DNA of 64,000 nucleotides from Globodera rostochiensis (Eukaryota; Nematoda; Chromadorea; Rhabditida; Heteroderidae): contig JAEVLN010000002.1 of the NCBI GenBank assembly GCA_018350325.1, forward strand, positions 3,002,295 through 3,066,294. Reading direction: 5' to 3'. Below, in pieces: positions 9,602 through 19,213 of the stretch. The position numbers were made by a program, and so were the translations under genes. How positions within the stretch are numbered: the stretch's first letter is position 1; every line of letters starts with the position of its first letter. The notes under the pieces are model-generated. The model had not been told where the DNA came from and did no database searches. It was given only the letters and a program-made list of their open reading frames with translations.

Positions 9602-12491
9602 TCAATAATGTTGGCTATGCCGTCGCCCGTAGTGTCTGGAACTCGAGCTGTACGGCTTTGGACCCGCATTATACTCGGCACAACCAAAATCCCCCGCCAG
9701 CGGCGTTTGATAGTAGCCCGAGGGCATCGTTCCCGTCGAATGCTGTCCGTTCCGGCCCACGCCGACAGCGTCACAATTTCGTCGGCTGTGTACTCCTCGA
9801 CCACTAATGGCTCGAGGCGGCCGATTGTTGTTGTTCACCCGACAACCAGACGACAGTGCTGCCGTACTGTCCGCCGGTGCTATGGACGTCCAATGGTCAA
9901 ATGCGCTGTTGTCATAGTTCCGATAGCGTGAGGACTCGACAACCGACGACGTCTCCAAGAAACATTCGCGTTCCAACTCCTCCCGCTCTCTAAATTTCAA
10001 TAAACATCATAACAAACTGGGACCCATTTTAAAAGTTCTCAATTTGCACTCACTCGTCTAAATCGTTGCTCTCGCGAATATGCCGTAGATGGAAGTTGAG
10101 CATCATTTCGGCATTAACAATCGTTTCGGGCGTGCCGATCAGCATGAATTTGCGTGAATTGTCCTGAAACAAAAATTTAACTTCAGCATTGATAAGTTAA
10201 GTATTTTGGACCTCGCTTTTCTCATCGTCCACAAAAATGCGAACCACTCCCGACTTGTTCACAATGTCCTATTTAAATAAAATCTGATTTTTTTTTCTTC
10301 AAAAAACGGATTTCATAACCCACAAACGGTGAACGCAACACAACACACCTTCACATTTCGACTGTATTTCCCAATCAGTCGCCCAATAGCGTTGGCCGGC
10401 ACCGTAACCTTCCGATCAGTAAACTCCAACATTTTTCGCGCCTGTTCCGCAGCTTCGGCAGTGTTGGCATAGATCTTGGAAATTTAAGGAAAAATTATAG
10501 CAAAAAATAAATAAATCTGATCTGGATGTGTGGGAGGCGAGCGACTCAAAAAATTTGACAATTTTGATTGTTATTGCTAATGCAATAATAATGCTTTGAA
10601 AGTATTTACAAAAATTTAATAAAAATTACTTTAAACTTGCAAATGCCTTGTGCCTTTTGAGATTCGTCCACCGTAATCTCACAAACACCGTATACCTCGC
10701 GCGCGGCTGCCAAATTTGATCGATTTCGCCCAAATGCTGAAAAAATAACTGAAACTAAATTCATAAAACAAAAAATAAATGGATTTATTGTGAAAATTCA
10801 TTGTAGAGCCTCTTCTTTTTGATTACTTAAAATACGTATTGATCATGTTATTTTTATTAAAAAACTTCTTTAATTCAAATTATCGAAAAACGCTCATTTG
10901 TCAGATTATTGAACGGTAACTCAATTCAATGAACTTCAACCATTTCCCCATTCACCCAGTCCCGTGTAGGCTAACGAGACTTCGATTTCGACCAGAAAGT
11001 TGGCATTTAACATGTTGGACTCGAAGTTGGCGATGCTCCATTTGGTGTTGTCGTCGCGTTTGCGTAACATTTGTTGTCGCTGTCGGCTGCTCTCCAGAAA
11101 AGCGTCGGCCAACATTCGCGCTTTTTCAATGGCAGCGGAGGAAAAGCTCTAAAATGTAAAAATAAAGCAAAAAGTAACTCTGAAGGACCTTGACATGCAA
11201 AAGTCGACCAGCCTCGTCAAGCTCAACCAAAATCTATAAAAAAGAAAACATCAACTCTTTAAACAAATGAAAAAGTGCGTCGTTTACGTTGGGCACACTT
11301 TGCCAAAGAGATTGAAAAGCGCCATTCTCTGCCGCTTGTCTGAAATAGACGACCAACTCGACGGGCACGTCGATGCAAAACGATTTGACGGAGGCGCAGT
11401 GCAAACATTGGGACATGGAGACGGGGACCGGATGGTTGTCCGGGTAGGAGGTGGTGGACACCTTCAATGGACGGGCAAATTAAAAGCCAACCTCCAGGGT
11501 TTGGACGGGCTCATTTATCAGTACTATAAAAAAAACTTTCAGATTGAATGAAGGCATATTTTTAGAAGAAAATGGGAAGGTACAATGAACAAATTACTTC
11601 GAAATAATGACAAAAAATTTTCACTGTCAATTTTGGGTAGAGCCCGAGTAAGGAAGGGCCAGGTCCGGTCTATCGCGTTTTTGCCCTTACTGTCCACATC
11701 TCTTCCCCTTATCTCTTATTTTCGAAAAATCTCGGGCTCTAATTAAGAGAGAGAAAGCTCTACAAAATGTTATTATGGCCTCGAATTTTTGCGTTTTTTG
11801 GCCTAATTCTACAGCTTCTTACATCACTCGCCTCAGTAGTCGTTGGCGAGGGAATGGGCGGGTGAGCCAATTTATGAACATCGGACTCCTTTCCATTCCC
11901 ATTCTATAAAACAAAACAGAAAAAGTGGCAAAAACCTAAACACCAAACCTGACCATCCCGAAACTCAATTTTCTGTGTTCCATTTTGTTCTTCTTCCTCT
12001 TCCCTTGGTTCCGTTTTTACGGACTGCTGAAGCATCGTCGTCTCTTTCTTTGGAACGAAACCAACCGCGCAATTGTCAACAATTTTCTTAAAATAGTTAC
12101 ATTTAGGGCTCAGATGCTGACAGTTATAGTAGTTTACAGACCAAAAATTTTCAAAAAAAACCAACAAAAAAAGCCTATTTGAAAATTTGCCTCTTTCGCT
12201 CTATCAAAAAACCAAAAAATGAGGCTAAAAGCTCTTTTTTTAACTTTTGCATATGCTCATCCATCCCACCTCCTCCTCATCAGTCCCAGTAGAAAGCCGA
12301 GCTTTTTTCGGAGGTGGCGGATGCTTTTCCTCCTCATTTCCAGCAACAACTTCCTCCTCCTCACTTACACCGCCCTCGTCGTTTTCATGCTGATTTTCAG
12401 GCGATTTATGCCTGATCAGTAAAAATTTACGCTTCATTCCAACGGTTGACGGTGGATGTGTTCGATTTTCATTGTCAATTGGAGTCGCCAT
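9602..12491 (-). CDS. FMR1: FMR1/FXR-family KH-domain RNA-binding protein, about 565 aa
   Basis: Neuronal/cytoplasmic translational regulator. Minus-strand exons: 12491-12270, 12116-11949, 11903-11828, 11523-11492, 11461-11288, 11233-11189, 11148-10956, 10736-10630, 10474-10349, 10268-10212, 10163-10054, 9989-9602; every junction keeps phase. The KH0 region is visible (FCIDVPVELVVYFRQAAE to AIEKARMLADAFLESSR). KH1 is NFLVEIEVSLAYTGLAFGRN to ITVDESQKAQGICKF. KH2 is RKVTVPANAIGRLIGKYSRN, DIVNKSGVVRIFVDDEK, KFMLIGTPETIVNAEMML. The C-terminus is Asn/Gly/Ser-rich and contains a GRGVHSRR piece but no clear RGG box. N-terminal exons (acidic, with KKAR) do not show an obvious Agenet/Tudor pair, so the first three exons could belong to a separate gene. 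The 11462-11491 intron is only 30 nt. Confidence 0.8.
11638..11741. mobile_element. MITE-like palindromic element (TAGAGCCCGAG ends)
   Basis: Starts TAGAGCCCGAG and ends CTCGGGCTCTA, so the ends are inverted repeats of the same family as the other elements here. No clear target duplication is left. It lies in the third intron of the FMR1-like gene. Confidence 0.55.
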
Positions 12492-12797
12492 TTCACCGAG
12501 TTTTGTTATTTGCCATTTCTTCAGAAAATAAATTTGCTATTAAGTGGAGCGTGGGCCCGGAGCGGTTGGTGCGCCGTAAGCGCACCTAAACCGCTAATTT
12601 ATTTGAGATTCGTGAAGTTTTTAAAGATTATCTGCCTGCGGCGCTTACAAAATATTTGAATCGAGACAAAACGCCAAAAGTAAAAGTTCCAATTTATGCC
12701 GGCCGACTTGAAGCCTACGCTTATAAAAGTCTGATTTTCAACCACTTCTTCACATTCAATTCACTTTCTTTAATTCATTGTCTTCAATCGCATAAGC

Positions 12798-14695
12798 ATG
12801 GCGAAATCCGGTCATGAGCCGTCGCGAGTGACCAGAAACCCCAAGACTCTCGTGGTGGATAAGGTAAGAGAGATTTTCAATTGTTTATTTCCTAAGTAAT
12901 AATTCCCCTTCTAATTTTTAAGGTCACAGAAGCGGCAGAGTCGACGAAAAGAGATGCAAAGGAGCTTGAAGATGTGAGCGGAAACAAATGTTGTACTCAC
13001 TTTCAGCCCTTTCCATTCCAGTATCTGACCGCCCTGAGCCCATTCAACAAGCGATGGACGGTGGAACGCACGCTCAGTTCTGGCTCATACGGTGTGGTCT
13101 TCTTGTGCCGAGATTTCATCCATGGGTAAGTGTTTGCTCCGCGTTTTTGTTGCTTAACCAATGCTCTCCCTCCAACAGATACAAAGGCGTTGTGAAGGTT
13201 GCTCGTCATGGGTCGGGACACGAGACGGCCAGTTGGGAAGCTTACATCATGAAACGGCTCACGGATGTTAAAAAGAAGCTCAACATTGTGGAACTTTTGG
13301 ACCAGGGCGTGCTTGTGGATCATCATAACAACCAACTGGACTTCATGGTGCTCGAGTTCTGCGAAATCCCTGTCAAGAAATACCTCGGATCGGTAATTGT
13401 TGTGCCGGTGTCGTGGTTTTCATCACTTTACCCCTTTAGAAAGTCTACGGCCCTGGACGGAAGGCGTTGGTCTGCCAAGTCTTGTTGGGAGCGTTGAAGG
13501 GCATCTGTGAGTTGCACCAGCATGGACTTCTGCACCGGGACCTGAAGCCGGACAACATGGGCATCAAATCGCTGAAAGAACCGGTCACACTGCTTTACGA
13601 CTTGGGAATGACGAGGATGTTCACGGATTCGCACGGAGCTGTAAGTTATTCACTACAATTCTGTGTGACAGATTTTCTTTTTTCAGCTTCGGCCGCCAAG
13701 GACCGTTGTCTCGTTCAAAGGCACCGTTGAGTGGGCGTCTGGGCACGCGGTTAAGGGACGCGAGCAGGTGATCGACCAGTCCATTCAAAACCAATCTACC
13801 TATCTTTTCCATTTCAGACTCGTTGGGACGACTTGGTTGCCTGGATGTACATTGCTGTGGAGCTGTTCGACCCCGATTTGACGAGCGAAACACCGTACCC
13901 GTGGGATGCCAATATCAGAAACACCAAGGTGGGTTTTGTGAAATTGTGCCTTCTGATACGACACTACGAATTTTTTCAGGCGATCCGTTACCTGAAGAGC
14001 ACCTACGCCCCAGCAAACCTTCTGCTCAAGCACAGGTGAACAGCTTTGCATTATCTGCATTTATTTTTATTGTTGCCCTTTTCAGTCCTCGCCAATTCTA
14101 CTCCATTCACACGTATCTGATGTGCGCCAACCGTCTGATGGTGCCCAACTACGCGTTCATCGCCAACAAAGTCGCGGAAGCGATGAACGAGTGTAAAATG
14201 GAGGCGAGCCGTCAAACTACACCTTCGCCGAGTACCAACGTGAAGGCAGGCCAGCAGCAGACCAGTGCTCCGGTGGATACCAACAAGCCGGCAGTGCAGA
14301 CACCGGCCGTGATCGACATCAAGCCGCCGGCGGGGAAGAGTGTTGTGACTGTGGCGACGAGCAAGGCGCCTGCTGTCTCTGGAGTTAAGACGACCACGGG
14401 CACTGCTGTGACTACGATGGGAGGCAAGTCGGTCGCTGGCTCTGGTGCGACTACGATGGGAGGCAAGTCGGTCGCTGGCTCTGGTGCGACTACGATGGGA
14501 GGCAAGTCGGTCGCTGGCCCTGGTGTGTCTACGATGGGAGGCAAGACGGTCGTGTCTACGATGGGAAGCAAGACGGCCGTAGACGATGATGATCTCTCCA
14601 CTTCCTCCTCCTCCGCTGCCTCTTCTGCTGAGGGTTCCTCCTCTACCGGCGGCTCCTCTATGTCCCGCACCTCGTCCTCCTCTGATAGTCATTAA
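12798..14695 (+). CDS. CK1/TTBK-like protein kinase with repetitive Ser/Thr-rich tail, 497 aa
   Basis: Exons: 12798-12863, 12923-12973, 13022-13125, 13179-13392, 13440-13640, 13687-13767, 13818-13928, 13980-14035, 14086-14695. Kinase domain: glycine loop LSSGSYGVVFLC, ATP lysine in YKGVVKVAR, glutamate in SWEAYIMKRL, catalytic loop HRDLKPDNMGI, metal loop YDLGM (DLG instead of DFG), and SFKGTVEWASGHAVKGRE in the activation region as in CK1-group kinases. The last exon adds about 200 residues: a Thr/Pro/Lys-rich stretch, 13-residue repeats (TTMGGKSVAGSGA, 14411-14560), DDDD and a poly-Ser end. Catalytic residues are present, so activity is expected. It starts 307 bp from the FMR1-like start (head to head), possibly sharing a promoter. 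Confidence 0.85.
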
Positions 14696-15117
14696 GACAT
14701 AAATATTGTGATGTGTTGTATTGTATCCAAGTCTAGGTAATCCCAATGTATGTATTGCGTATGTTTTTGGAAAACCCACATTGTATATAGATGTGCTGTA
14801 TTGTGTATTATAAATCCGTTGTATCTGTTTATTTACGTCGTGTTTGTGTCTAGAATAAACTGTTTGTTAAACAATTGGCTTTTTGCGGGCAATTTGGGAT
14901 TAAATTTGGCGAAAATCCGCAACTGCGGACCCTAAAAAAAGTCAGCAATTGCACCAACCCCTGACCCTAAAGGAAGCAGCCAATTTTTCTTTTTTTTCAG
15001 TCTTTATTTGGGTTTTACTTGCGTCAATCAAAATTAATCGCAACAATTTGTACGAATTGAGAATGTCTTGTTCAAAATAGAAGGGCTTAGTAGCCTCCGG
15101 AAATTCTGAAAATATGA
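14696..15117. other. Intergenic between convergent genes
   Basis: 3' flank of the kinase gene and of the PPIL3 gene. AT-rich, no supported gene. An AATAAA signal is visible at about 14852 after the kinase stop. Confidence 0.5.
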
Positions 15118-15909
15118 TCATCCCCCTTCTGCTCCATCTGCGATCGGGTTTGCATGGATTGTGATGTTGCGAATCCGTTGCTCCACTACAGGCCGATACC
15201 TGGCATCTACTTTGGTGTTTTCCAACTCTTCAAGTTCCTCAAATCCATCGATAACCCTTAAGGGGAGGAAACATTCATTGACAGACGATGGCGAAAATGA
15301 TTGATTGTTGGCTATGTGGTAGCGAACGCTGAAACTGACTTCCCAAACAAAGTGTGCTTAAGGTCCAATGTCGGCTGTTTTTCGTAAATGATGAAAAATT
15401 GCGATCGGTTTGTGTTGGTTCCGTTGCTAGCCATTCCGACCATTCCTCGGGCATCAAACTGAAGATAACAAAAGACAGATTTTGAGACCAAATAATTACA
15501 ATTTCAACCAGAAAATTTTTTGGGGGGGGGCACCACCAGAGAAATTTTTTTTCGAAGATTTTAAACGATAGATTCTAACGCCCAATTTGTTTTGAGTTCA
15601 ACCGCGCAAAATGCTCACCTTGAGATCATCATGCAATTCGTCCTCAAAAGGCGCGCCCCAAATGCTCTGCCCGCCCGTCCCCCGATTTGTTGGATCGCCC
15701 GTTTGGACAATAAACGATTTTATGTTACGGTGAAATATGCAATTTTCGTAGTAGCCAGACGCACAAAGAGCCAAAAAATTCTGAAAAAGCAAAAATGGAA
15801 AAATATTTTCGCCAAGCCCTCACGCACAAACTTCGCATGTTTTGGGACAACGTTCACAAAACAATTCCAGCTTAATGTCGCCCACCGTCGTGTGCAGTGT
15901 CACAGCCAT
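15118..15909 (-). CDS. PPIL3: Cyclophilin-type peptidyl-prolyl isomerase PPIL3, 165 aa
   Basis: Spliceosome-associated cyclophilin. Minus-strand exons: 15909-15832, 15780-15619, 15458-15340, 15256-15118, all GT-AG and in phase. It starts [20 protein letters not shown], as PPIL3 does, and continues [34 protein letters not shown] and [40 protein letters not shown]. The active-site Arg of FHRNIKSF, the FF of SQFFI and the H of LKHTLFG are present. The position normally Trp in CypA is divergent, as in this subfamily. Length matches the family (about 161). Lies 229 bp downstream of NAA38 on the same strand. Confidence 0.93.
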
Positions 15910-16138
15910 TTTATGGGATGATTCAAACGAAAAATGAAACAAACAATATTTCTAAACCGATTAGATCGATTAGTTACATATATTGGCGGTTTCAAAAAAA
16001 ACGAGATTTCGGTTCCGGTTAACCGAGGACTTGACAGAAACTGCCAGCACACTCCGCTATAAGATGTAAATATTATTCATTAAGAATTTCCAATGGTGTA
16101 AAATATGGTTTTTTATGAAAGGTACAAAACGGATACTC

Positions 16139-16772
16139 TTATTCGGACTTCCACTCTTCCTCCGTTCTTTTCGCATTTGTTTCCTTGTCGGGCAACACAA
16201 TGTGAAAGATCCTTTTGATGTGTTCTCCTCTGATCAACACCTGAAAGTGTCGTCATGTTTACACTTAACACCAGGACAATATTGATGTGAGCATGAATAT
16301 TCGGAACAGCTGTTTGTCGCTGCAGGAAATGCCAAATTGAAACTTCTTATAAAAGAACTTGCCATTCCCACCCTTCGGATCGGAATTCGGGTCCGATCAC
16401 CGCCCGCTTCGTCCTCCTTGAACATCCAGAACTCGCGAGAATCCATCAGAATGATGTTTGGCACATTGTCAGTGCAGACAAATCGGCCATAAATTACGCG
16501 TCCATCGATCACTGAGAGAAAAAAAAGGGACGGTTCTTATAAACAAACGCCGTTTTTAGTTTCAACAATATCGCGGAAAACTCAGCAAAATAGAGCAACA
16601 AATTCGACTTACGTTCGACCCGCAATGTCTCGCCCAGCCATCTCTCCACGCCCTTGCCAGGCTCCGATATTGCTTCACCTCCGGCGATCTTTGCGTCAGA
16701 CGATGGGACCAAATGTGAGTCCTCTTGTTCTCCTGATCGCCCAGCACCGTCACTTTCTGTTGCGTTTTCCAT
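16139..16772 (-). CDS. NAA38: NAA38/LSMD1 Sm-like subunit of NatC, 136 aa
   Basis: Auxiliary subunit of the N-terminal acetyltransferase C complex. Minus-strand exons: 16772-16613, 16511-16363, 16240-16139. Sm-like core: WLGETLRVELIDGRVIYGRF, VCTDNVPNIILMDSREFWMF, RRVGMVLIRGEHIKRIFHIV. The N-terminus is acidic and variable, as in the family. The second intron has a GC donor (ATG|GCAAGT), which fits the consensus for GC-AG introns. Sits between KDM8 and PPIL3 in a same-strand trio with 200-230 bp gaps. Confidence 0.85.
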
Positions 16773-16972
16773 CACACAAAAACGCAAATATATTTTTGAT
16801 CAGAAAGTAATCGGTAGAGAATCAATCGGCCGACACTCACAAAAAACAACCAATTGGCACAATTTGTCATCCGATTTGTTTAATAAACCAAAAAAACTGC
16901 TATTGTTTATGCAGTCAATTGAAAAAATTGGTCAGAAGAGACTTCCGATATAAATTTTGAGAAAATTTCAAT

Positions 16973-18990
16973 TTAGTGGTCGGGATTTTGTTCGGTTCTC
17001 TTCGAGTCTCCCTCGGAATCAGCCACCACTTCTCTTCGCGCACTGTGCCCAAACCAAATGCTGATTGAAATACTCGGTTCCAACGCTGAAATCTCGTGAT
17101 TAGTAAATTTAGCTCAAAAGTTCGATTACGCAAAAACCAAACCGCGGACGTGGTGAAACCATCCACGCGGAATGAACAGACACTGGCCCGCCTCCACAAC
17201 AAAATCGTGGCATTGAATCTTTCCAAAGTCGGGGAACTGCTCAAAGTCGGGACACTCAACATCGACCTTAAAAAGTCAAGGGTTTGGCTGTTCGATTCCG
17301 ATAAATAATGAACGGGGGACCTGACTGGTGTTCTGTCTCATCAGATCGTCGTACAAATAGAGTGCACATCGATTTTGTGGAGAGATCAGACGGACAAATT
17401 TTCGTCCACGAATTTGACAGAACAAATTGTGCCTTGGATCGGTGTGTAACGGAGAGACTGAAAATATATATATTTACAATTGGCATCGACGTCACTTATT
17501 GGCATTATCACCCGTCCCGGCAGGTCCAATGAACGCGTTGATGGTCAGATCGTGGTCGGACTCAATTACTGCCCCATCGCCAACAGATTTTCCCTCTGAA
17601 TGTTCACCAAAAACACAGTAATCTGGCACGGGCACGTCCGCTAGCAGTTCGGGAATTTGGTCAAGCAGCCGGTGTTGAGCCATATATCCGGGCTGTGCGG
17701 GCTTAAATTTTAATAGAAAATTTTACAATTTTCCTCTTGGGCTGATAACCCCCCCCCCACCACCCTTTCATCGTTCATTGAAAAATATCATCAAAAATGC
17801 CCCCCTCATGCATAAACCTATACCTTAACAGCCGGGAAAACGTATTCGGTTAGATACTGGTTAAAGCTCATCAACAGCTGTCGCCAGTCCTCGTCCTATT
17901 TTATGAATTGTCCAAAGAAAATGAATTCAATTTTTGTACCGTGTACTTACTGCCCAGCTCGACTGGAACTAACCGATGTCCACACAAAGAGTTCAGATAG
18001 GAAAAGCTCCACTTCTCAAAAGCAGGCCATCCGCTCACCTAAAACAAAGAGCCTAAGAAAAGCAATGCGTAATTAATGAAGAGTAGCCCTTTTTATCGAT
18101 GCTAATTTGATGGAAATTTTATAAATAAAATTTTCAGAATTTTTAAACTAATTTTCGGTCCGTTCAAATCAATAAACAAATTGTTAATGAAATAACTAAA
18201 AAAGGACCATTCCTCGGATGACTACGGGCATTTGGGGTCGGTAGAAATTGTTGTAGAATTCTTCAAGTGCGGGCATTTCCGCCGACACAATTTGGACAGA
18301 GTTTGGCAGCGAGTTCGGCGCACAAATTGACTTAAAATTTTGGGGGTTATTCCAAAATTTATGGGCACAGATAAAATACTTCGCTCCGATGTTCCGGCAC
18401 TTCAGAAGGCGGCGGAAGGAATTTAATGCAAAGAAATGCGGCGAATTTGGACAGACTTTCGTCCTCCAAGTCATTGCCCTTCAGTAAACCTTCGTCACAA
18501 TGCCGCAGTGATAACTGTGAAAGAATTTATGCCAATTACACGGAACCCGAAACAAATAACCCAACAGCGAATTAACATTTTTAATGAATTAGAAAATACG
18601 CACAAAATAATCTTTGAGCACAAAACAAAATTTGGCACGGATGGCACAACAAAATGCGTAGAGCAAACGGTACTCGTCTGGAAGAGCCGAAAAGTGTCCG
18701 GTATTCAGCCATTCGTCGCACAACCAATGCAAACGGTCCGTATTCTGTCGTACAATGCGTATAAGCGCTGAATGGAAATGATAGGAAATTTCAAACGTTT
18801 TTTTTAATGATTTGACGACAAAAGCACCTTCGTCCGAGTCGTAGAATTGCGATTTCTCCGCCAACTGGTCAATGGCCTCCGCATTTTTGATAAATCCATT
18901 GAGAATTGGCGAGTTGCCGAAATGTTTACGCAACAAACAAGAACTTTTGGTTAATTGGCACAAATTGTTAAATGGAGCCACGGCATCCAT
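16973..18990 (-). CDS. KDM8: KDM8/JMJD5 JmjC-domain hydroxylase, about 433 aa
   Basis: 2-oxoglutarate/Fe(II) oxygenase. Minus-strand exons: 18990-18828, 18767-18622, 18514-18380, 18330-18208, 18038-17940, 17895-17824, 17701-17512, 17457-17321, 17266-17143, 17085-16973, in phase throughout. The N-terminal helical region is followed by [33 protein letters not shown] and [27 protein letters not shown]. The iron motif is [20 protein letters not shown] (HxD), with the distal histidine in [13 protein letters not shown] and the end SISIWFG. All metal ligands are present, so an active enzyme is expected. The reading frame is open upstream of the chosen ATG to an acceptor, so a further 5' exon is possible. 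First gene of a KDM8-NAA38-PPIL3 cluster. Confidence 0.9.
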
Positions 18991-19213
18991 TTGCAAATCC
19001 TCAAAGTTTGTGATGAAAATTGATCTAAAAAATTAAACAGTTCGCCAAGGAATTATGTGAGCGGGATCCCGCCTTTTTCCCGCTCCCGTTAAAAATTCCG
19101 TTGAACCCAAATTAAGGGGAACAATATCGGGAATCCCGCAATTTACCACGCCTTTGGCACCGCACTTCGTGTTTCTTAGATTATACGTATTCGACAAAAT
19201 GAATTTTAGCAAT

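Noticed and set aside
14051..14779. 242-codon minus-strand frame rich in Arg/His
   Set aside because: Antisense to the kinase's last exon, where repeats and biased codons keep it open.
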